Shown: piece by piece, positions 53,661 through 64,000 of the stretch
How the letters are laid out: every line of letters begins with the position of its first letter
Numbering within the stretch: position 1 is the first letter of the stretch
Assembly: GCA_963573385.1 (NCBI GenBank)
Contig: CAUYLG010041516.1
Coordinates: forward strand, 18,498 to 82,497
Direction of reading: 5' to 3'
Length of the DNA: 64,000 nucleotides
DNA from: Cacajao melanocephalus
Lineage: Eukaryota > Chordata > Mammalia > Primates > Pitheciidae
The notes under the pieces: model-generated
Databases searched by the model: none
What the model was told of the DNA's origin: nothing
Seen by the model: the letters and a program-made list of their open reading frames with translations, nothing else
Program-made: the position numbers and the translations under genes

Positions 53661-54311
53661 ACTCTATCTGACACATAGGTTTTAACTATACATTATACTA
53701 GCACGAAGAGTCACATTTACTAGGCCATTGCCTTTATACTTCCACTTTTTAAAAAGTATCCAAATATGTTGCTGTTTTTCAACAAACATACATATTCTGA
53801 CCGTATTATTTATTATCAAAATAAGGACTTTTCATAATTAAATAAGTACAATGGTAGAAAGTGAGGCCATCCCAGAATATTGAGATCTATAGTTATCCTT
53901 AAAATACTGTATTTCCTGTTATGTAAAGCTATTTCCCACATTTTTACAATAATAATTTAACTATTAGTGCATATGTAGTTTAAGATAATGATTTGCATTT
54001 AACATTTCTCTGCATAAAATTAAATTTTGTATGCATTAATAAAATCCTGTGCTTCTCTGGGCTTTTGAATAAAACATGCTGTAAGAACATGAGTGTGACA
54101 GAAATTTGAGCACTTTTTACATTAATAAAAAAAAGCCTGGTTTGGGCATGTGATAAAAGAGAAACAGCCATGAAAATACGTCACTGTCTTTTGATTTTTG
54201 ATAGAAAATTCTATTTTAATATTGATTAAAGTTTAACAAAATGAAATCTGAAACAAGACTACTCTGATAATTACTGAACAGGGGAGATATGTGTAATCTT
54301 TTTTTTTTTAG
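53661..54311. other. Intron 2, nothing recognised
   Basis: AT-rich sequence up to the duplicated segment. Confidence 0.4.
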
Positions 54312-54770
54312 GAAATGGTGAAAGACTTGAATGGCGCAGGGACAAGTTAACAATAGCATTAATTAGAATTCTCCATTTGCTACTAAGTTAGTATTTCCCT
54401 GAAATTAAGTCAGCTTCTATATCTGTAATAGGCTAGTTGCAGAGAATTTGATATAATATTTATTATATTTCCTTGCTTTAATGATTTGGTATGTAGTATT
54501 TGATGTATTATATGATATATGCAATCACATAAAGCATTATATACTAAGTTGAATAACTCTGATCCCACTATCTAGTCTAAGAATTAGAATATATTTCACA
54601 TAGTTACATCTCCTATGGTATCACATCATCCTATATCACCTCTTGAAGTAACCACTATCCTGAGTTTTGTATTCATCATTTTCCATTTTCTAAAGGGAGA
54701 TTAATCACATATACCTGTAACCTTAAAAATGAAAGCATTACATTTTGCTTTACTTTGAAGACTATAAAAA
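54312..54770 (+). repeat. Local direct duplication, copy 1
   Basis: This segment recurs at 58282-58719. In one 108-base stretch (from gaagtaaccactatcctgag) only about 5 bases differ; other parts have more changes and small indels. It includes the 3' end of an old L1M. Confidence 0.9.
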
Positions 54771-57200
54771 GTGTGTAGACTCTGCAACTTGTTGTTCACT
54801 ATTTTTATTGATAAGATTCTTCCATGAAAGATTTACCTACAGTTAATTTGCACTGCAGAATAATTTTGCATTTTGTGAATATATCATTTATTTACAAATT
54901 TTGTTGTTCTTTATCTATTAGAATATTAGAGATTTGTTTCATTTTAATATATTAATGCATACATTTACAAGATTGTTTTCCTGAGTTGCTAACTCAATTC
55001 ATACTTTCAAAAATGATGTGTAATATTTCTATTTATCAACATTGTCACTTGATATTATCAACTATTTTTTTCAGTCTAGCAGTTGTAAAACTGTAGCTTA
55101 TTTTTGACCAATTTTTAATACACATATAAGCCTTTAGTGTTTCCTTTTTTGTAAACTACCCTCATATTTTTTGTCCAGTTTTCTACTGGGTTATTTCTGT
55201 TTTTCTTATGCATTCGTATTTCTACAATAGAATCTTAATACTAAATCCTTCTTGGTTTTGTAGATTGTAGATATATTTTCCCAATTTCTGTCTTGCCTTT
55301 TTATGCTATTTATTATAAATTTCTAGGAATAAGTATCATATTACATATAGTTAAACTTATGAAACTTTCACACAACACTTTGTGCATTCTGTATGTTTTG
55401 TTTGTTTGTTTGTTTGTTTTTAATTGAGACAGTCTTTCTCTGTCACCCAGGCTGCAGTGCAGTGGTGCGTTCATGGCTCACTGCAGCTTTAACCTCCTGG
55501 GCCCAAGTGATCCTCCCTCCTCAGTTTCCTGTATAGCTGGTACTACCTGCATGGGCCTTCATGGTCAGCTAACTTTTGTATTTTCTGTAGAGACAAGGTG
55601 TTACTATATTGCTCAGGCTGGTCTCAAACTCCTGGACTCAATCAATCCACCCGCCTCAAAGTTCAAATGTGCTGTGATTATAGGCATGTGCTTTCAATAT
55701 CTTCTATAATAAGTTATACCTACATACTCCAATGTCATAAAAATAATTCCCTAGATATGTTCCTAAAATATATATAAAGTTTTGACTTACATTTTAAACT
55801 CTTTAATTTTAAACTCTTCATCTGACATTGATTTTATTTGTTAATGAAGAAAACACGAATCTCTTTTTTAAAAATAGAGATAATCAATCATCAAATAAAA
55901 AATTTTGGAAAGTATATCCCTTCATTATTGACCTGCTTTCTGCTTCTGTCACTTAATAGATTTCTAAATATAATCTTTGTGTCACAGCTCTATATTATGT
56001 TCCATTCATCAATCTGTCTATACTTGTATCAACAAAACACATTTTCAGAATATAGAACTGTATATAATAGCCTTGGTAACTGTTAGGCCAGATCTCACCA
56101 CTTTTTGTTATTTGTTCAGGACTGTATTTATTCTTATATATAAATTTTGGAATTGGCTTGAGAAGTTCATTACAAAACAATATTGAAGTTTAGACTAAAA
56201 GCTCTGTTGAATCTGAGGTCAGTTTTGGGGCAAATTGGTGTCCCTATGATTATATATATTTTTATATGTATATATAAACAGGTTTTTGTCCTTTCATTTA
56301 ATGCACTTTAAAAACAATTTTCTAACTTTCCTAATTCAAAGTCGTATGGTATTTTTAGGTTTGTCATTTAGTATCACATACGGTTTATCGTTCTTCTGAT
56401 TGGTATTTAATTTTATTTTCTTTCTCTCAAAATTTGTTGCAAGTCCAGAAATGCAATATAGTAGCCAGATGACTTTCAAATTTCTTATTAGAACATTACA
56501 GGATCTGTAAATAATGATCGCTTTGTTTCTTCACTTTAATCCCTATTGTGTTGTTCATTTGTTTTTGCACTAAGACCTCAGTATAGTGTTCAAGAATAGT
56601 TGGCACTCTTGTCTTATTTTTAATCCTAAAAAAATGTGTTTGGTATTTCATGACAAAGAATGATGTTTCTTCATATATAAGTTAGATAGCTTTTGTCAGA
56701 TTAAGTAAGATTTATTCTTGGTTTAAAATAGCTTTTCATATATATTTACTGAATTTTATAAAATAAATGCCAATATCATGAAAGATATTTACAATATTTT
56801 AATGAAAATATTTACTTTTAAACACATTTTGTTTGTATCTTAGTTTCCTTTAATAACTAGTGAGCTTTCTCAATCTTTTTCAAAAGAAATTAGAAGTAGG
56901 TTTTCATTAATTCTTAATTCTTGAATGATAGTTTTCTCTGTTCCAATTCTAGATTGTCTGCTCCACTCTGTTTTGAAAATCATCTATTTCTTCACTCTGG
57001 GTACATACAAATTTTAGCTCTTGCTTTCCTTGTGAAACAGTCTGAGTAATTTCTTGATAAGGGTCTTCCATTTTCCTACTTTGTTTTTATTTATCTCTTT
57101 TTATTCTCCTAGTAACCTGAACTAAAATATTAAATTAACTAATCTGTTTTCTTAAACAATTTAATTTTAAATAATTACAGTTTGCTTTTAGGACATTTCT
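54560..57200 (-). mobile_element. Old L1M, antisense, interrupted by an Alu
   Basis: The 3' end (gtaaccactatcctgagttt) is at the left, with ORF2-derived antisense wording to the right, for example ggaattggcttgagaagttc and ttggcactcttgtcttattt. Highly diverged, so both ends are approximate. Confidence 0.6.
55400..55690 (-). mobile_element. Alu, old (J-like), antisense
   Basis: A (TTTG)n tail, then gagacagtctttctctgtca and a full antisense Alu ending near cataggcatgtg. It splits the old L1M. Confidence 0.9.
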
Positions 57201-58181
57201 ACATATTCATTATAAAACTTATCACAGTCCTTCTAAAAGATTATTTAATGTTACTATTGTTATACTTTTTACTATTTTGAACATTTCATACATACGTATA
57301 TATTGTATTCTGTATTTAATGACCCCAATACCCAAGTAATTTTTTTCCTGTTAATTCTCACTCTTGGTGATTTTTCTCTTGGTATACATATGTTTGTTTT
57401 TAAAATCTTTGATTGTGAGTTCCTATTCTGTTAATAATATTCAGTGGAGAATCTAAATTGAGTTTGCTCTTTTTTCCTGGAATAATTTGTATATTCCAGT
57501 CAAGACATAAGGGCAGCTTCCATCTTAACCCAGAAATCATCATCTGAGTTTACCAACTGCTGTCCACAGTTCATTTTCCAGGTTACAAAGCTCACAGTGG
57601 TATTTACTCTTCATTCAATTTCACTCTTTATAGGTGATTATTACTGTAAGCCCAGGTTTTAGCCAGTAAATTCCTACTCAGTCTCCCAGGGTGGTGCTGG
57701 TAGTGAGGGCTCTTTGGAGATATCTTCCTTTCTAGGAATTCAGCAACTGATTTAAAAACTTGTATTGTGGAAGATCTACTTATTTTGAGTAGAAGTGTCC
57801 TTCAGAGTATCTTGTATGCTCTGTTGATGAAAGTGAAAGTTCTAAGGCATTTCTGGAAGTGTTATTTGCTCTTAAGTTATATTCTCACATAGAAAAACAA
57901 TGTAAATCTAAACTATATCAAGATTAAATGGTTTTATGCATATGAAGAATTTTGTAGAGTGCACATATTATATGTAAATTGTTATTATTATCATCAGTAG
58001 CATTACTCTTATGAAGGATGGATATTCATAAATGTTCAAATAACTCATTCATCTTATAACAGCCACACCATCTTCATATGTAATATTCTCCTTAAAAATA
58101 GTTTCATCTATGTGTAAATCCATAAGTACATTATTTTGTTTTCTAAAGCTCTTACCATAAAATTGTGCCTTATTACAAAAC
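57201..58181. other. Intron 2, nothing assigned
   Basis: May include further decayed L1M sequence; no firm call. Confidence 0.35.
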
Positions 58182-58240
58182 CTGAAAATGAATTTTGACT
58201 CTAGCCTTTTTACATTTATTTATATGAGCAGCATTAATTG
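58182..58240 (+). repeat. 59-bp direct repeat, left copy
   Basis: Matches 58727-58785 with 4 differences. The two copies bracket a 486-base segment that contains copy 2 of the local duplication. Confidence 0.93.
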
Positions 58241-58251
58241 GGTGTCTAAAT

Positions 58252-58279
58252 TATATATACATATATATATATATATATT
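58252..58279 (+). repeat. (AT)n microsatellite
   Basis: An AT run directly before copy 2 of the local duplication. Confidence 0.9.
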
Positions 58280-58281
58280 AA

Positions 58282-58719
58282 GAAATGGTGAAAGATTTGA
58301 ATGGCACAGGGAAGAGATAAAAATAGCATTAATTCAAATTCTCCAATGCATATTAATGTACATTCTCTCATTCTGTATCTTTGATAGAATAGTTTCAGAG
58401 AGTTTACAATCACAATATTGACTTTTTTTCATGATATTTCCTTGTTTAGTGAATTAGTATTTGATGTATACAATTATAGAAAGCATTATATACTAAATTG
58501 AATAACTCTGATGCCACCATCCAGTTTAAGAATTGGAATATATATCACATGGTAACATCTCCTATGTTATCCCATAAGCCTACATCATCCCTTGAAGTAA
58601 CCACTATCCTGAGTTTTGTATTCATCATTTTCCATTTTCCAAAGAGAGATTAATTACATAGATCTGTAACCTTAAAAATGAAAGCATTACATTTTGCTTT
58701 ATGCTGAAGAATATAAAAT
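58282..58719 (+). repeat. Local direct duplication, copy 2
   Basis: Same order and orientation as 54312-54770. An internal piece (about 58339-58374, ccaatgcatattaatgtaca) differs from copy 1 and instead matches sequence at 59322-59351. Confidence 0.9.
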
Positions 58720-58726
58720 ACAATAT

Positions 58727-58785
58727 CTCAAAATGAACTTTGACTATAGCCTTTTTACATGTATTTATATGAGCAGCATTAATTG
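58727..58785 (+). repeat. 59-bp direct repeat, right copy
   Basis: Right-hand copy of 58182-58240, running into L2-like sequence (cactagacactgggaagata) to about 58860. Confidence 0.93.
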
Positions 58786-59279
58786 TGTGACACTTCACTA
58801 GACACTGGGAAGATAAGGACATGTAAAAAGAGTCCCTGTACTAAAAGGGTTACAATCCAACATCTTTTGAGTTACAAAGTTAAAAAAAAATTCAAAGAAA
58901 GAGACTGTAATTTGTGAGCTATTGTAATCATATCTGTACTTCTTTTTCTTTTTAACCCTCTGTTAGCAAGTCTTAGTGATAAGTGCTTGAGAGATTTTAA
59001 AGTTATGCGAAAAGAATGTGGATGAAAGGAAACTGAATTTCCTTTGAAGTTTAGAGTTCAAAGCAGCACATATTCTGTCATAACAGATTTGCAAAGATAC
59101 ATGAGGCACTCACAACAGCTCTTAGTTCAAGATTACCTGGATGTGTTTTGGACTCTATTAGCCTACATGAAGCAAAAATAGATCCTCATTGGGAAGCCTA
59201 ACTAAAGGATGTCTCAAAGGCAAATTGTCAGTGTCCCAAACACTCCAGGAGAAAAGAAATTTTAGTAAGTAATAATATA

Positions 59280-59460
59280 AAAGCTTATTAAATACTGTGC
59301 TTTTACTATTTTCCATGTACTCTCCAATGCATATTAATGTGCATTCTCTCATTTAATTTCCCTAATAATAGACAGTTGAATTCTTTGGGTCTTTGATTAT
59401 TTAACCCAAGGTTATATGCTTGGTAAGAGACAGGGTTAGGATTCATTCCATTAATAAATT
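59280..59460 (-). mobile_element. MIR-like fragment
   Basis: The wording tctcatttaatttccctaat ... tttaacccaaggttatatgc ... cagggttaggattcattcc fits a diverged antisense MIR. Confidence 0.5.
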
Positions 59461-59630
59461 CTCCTCACTTTCTCCATTCACCCATCAGCCTTGGGAATCA
59501 TATCTCTGTAGGGAATGAATGCATCAGATGTATGGACACTTTGCCTTTTTCTAATTCCATTCAAGAAGTGTTTAATTCCATGTAAGTACCCATATGACAT
59601 TTAAGTGCTGGTAATATGGATTTTGAGTAT

Positions 59631-59852
59631 ATAGGCTGAGTGTCCCTTATCTGAAATTCTAGAGCCAGAAGTATTTTAGATTTCAGAATTTGTTTTTCAG
59701 ATTTTGAGACATCTGCATTATATGTACCCAGCTGTGCATCTCACATCCTAAAGTCCAAAATCTGAAATGTCCAAAGGAGCACTACCTTTGAGCATCATGT
59801 CAGTGTTAGAGTATTATGAATTTCAGATTTCCAGATTAGGTATACTCAACCT
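59631..59852 (+). mobile_element. Tigger-like MITE
   Basis: The left end (ggctgagtgtcccttatctg) and right end (gattaggtatactcaacctg) are imperfect inverted repeats flanked by TA. The inside (agccagaagtattttagatt; aatctgaaatgtccaaagga) matches a common internally deleted Tigger-class element. Confidence 0.75.
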
Positions 59853-62482
<2,630 letters not shown>

Positions 62483-62970
62483 TCAAGGAAGGATACAATT
62501 AGCTCTCCCCTGTGTTTACTTTGTTCTGACAGTTCTCAACTACAGTACAATAATTAGATTTAGAAAACAGAATACAGCAAAGAGAAAAATAAAGCAAATA
62601 CTAGAAAACCAAGTTAAAATAAATTAGGAGTTAAAAATTAGAAGACTAACAGAAGAAGCCAAGATAACAGAAAAATAGCACAAATGTGGAGGAGAAAAGC
62701 AAACTATAGAAATAAATAGAAGTCCTTGATTGAAAAAGTTCCTAAGCTAGGTTAGCATAACAAATGAAAGTCACATAGCTAACTTGATTCAACTGTGGAT
62801 CCCTGGCAATGACTCAGCTAACATAAAACTCTTTTATTCTGAACACTTAAAATGTGTTCTGTTTGAAAAGGTCTATATTTGTGCACAAATATTCAAGTTT
62901 TGTATTTTTTTTCTTAATTATCTATATAGTAACTTATTATCCATTCCAACTAGACATTTAACTTGACTTT

Positions 62971-63008
62971 TTTTATCCTGACCCATATCGATTTGGGTCA
63001 GGATAAAA
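62971..63008 (+). repeat. Near-perfect 38-bp palindrome in intron 1
   Basis: Left arm ttttatcctgaccca and right arm tgggtcaggataaaa are exact reverse complements. The 8-base centre TATCGATT pairs further except for one T/T mismatch. Confidence 0.97.
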
Positions 63009-63304
63009 TGAACATTAAAATAATCTCTCTTTATTGGAAATTAAAACACTATTCTGCAAGTTAATTGAGTTCTTTACCTAAACTGAAAAGTATTAAACTG
63101 CATAAGCAAATTGTTTTCACCACATTCACAATAAATAAAGACAATGATATAACCAAACCCCTGAGAAGATGAACATTAGCCAGTCATCATTAACTTTTGT
63201 TTACAATGCATAAAATGGCCAAATGTTTGACTGTGGCTTTTAAGTTACTTCCTATTTCATGCTTACTTAAATGTCAATTAATTACATGTCACATATAATG
63301 GCAA

Positions 63305-63440
63305 AATTGAAGCTCTCTCTTGCTTCCTCTGGCCACATGTAATCTCTGAACCTGCTGGTTCCCCTTCCTCTTCTCCTATAAGTGGAAGCAACCTGAGGCC
63401 CTCACTAGATGTAGACAATGTTCAATGTTGCCAGTTCTCA
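63305..63440 (+). mobile_element. MaLR-type LTR fragment (tentative)
   Basis: The wording ctctctcttgcttcctctgg ... gcaacctgaggccctcacta resembles the 3' part of an MST/MLT-type LTR. Confidence 0.4.
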
Positions 63441-63576
63441 CAGAATTAGATAATGTTTCAACGTGTAAACATTATTCACGATGTGAAAAAGATGTAAACT
63501 TCAGATCTGACTGTAAAATATATTTCTAACATCCAGATTCTCTTATATACAACTACTTTAAAATTCAAAATAACTA

Positions 63577-63886
<310 letters not shown>

Positions 63887-64000
63887 TCATAATAACTATA
63901 TATTCAAATATCTTATATACTACTATAAAACACATGTTTGGTACTGGAATTTAGAGGTAAAATGTAATTTTCTATATGGCAATGGCACTTATCCTCCCTA

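Overview
The window is nuclear DNA of an anthropoid primate. It holds nine clear Alu elements, L1PA/L1PB-like LINEs, MaLR and ERV-L retroelements and AT-rich introns. Its one real gene is ZNF804A, on the minus strand. The coding sequence is very close to what I remember of human ZNF804A, but it has many scattered amino-acid differences. I therefore infer a non-human primate, possibly a New World monkey; the sequence alone does not prove this.

Layout, in transcript order from right to left: the end of intron 1 (64000-62468), exon 2 with the C2H2 zinc finger (62467-62324), a 54.3-kb intron 2 (62323-8040), exon 3 (8039-7909), intron 3 (7908-5868), the large terminal coding exon 4 (5867-2630), a short 3'UTR with two candidate poly(A) signals, then about 2.1 kb of downstream flank with one Alu. 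Exon 1 and the promoter lie outside. All splice junctions seen are GT-AG and the frame is open throughout. The three exons encode about 1170 residues; with the 37 residues that exon 1 gives in human, the protein would be about 1207 aa, against 1209 in human (from memory).

Intron 2 is built from layers of dead transposons. The densest part is 15.7-21.3 kb: a LINE2 split by an MLT1-like LTR, itself split by a solo LTR, followed by a decayed ERV-L (HERV-L-like) provirus interrupted by an Alu, an L1M-like insert and a Tigger-like DNA transposon that carries its own L1 insertion. Other blocks are L1 3' ends (11.5-13.4, 24.2-27.3, 33.6-35.4, 47.2-49.0 and 54.5-57.2 kb), two MST/THE1-type MaLR elements (9.0-10.8 and 47.5-48.3 kb), several MLT1-like LTRs and microsatellites.

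I found no new protein-coding system. The parts most worth a second look are structural: a perfect 20-bp-arm palindrome beside a 40-bp tandem repeat (41.0-41.1 kb), a near-perfect 38-bp palindrome about 0.5 kb upstream of exon 2 (62971-63008), a local direct duplication in a patchwork segment (54.3 against 58.3 kb), a 90-bp dispersed repeat (40.9 against 43.6 kb), inverted retroelement pairs that could fold the pre-mRNA, and the nested stack. By established knowledge the schizophrenia-associated SNP rs1344706 lies in intron 2 of human ZNF804A, so its orthologous position should fall in this window. Repeat family names come from recognising consensus-like wording, not from a database search, and element edges are approximate.
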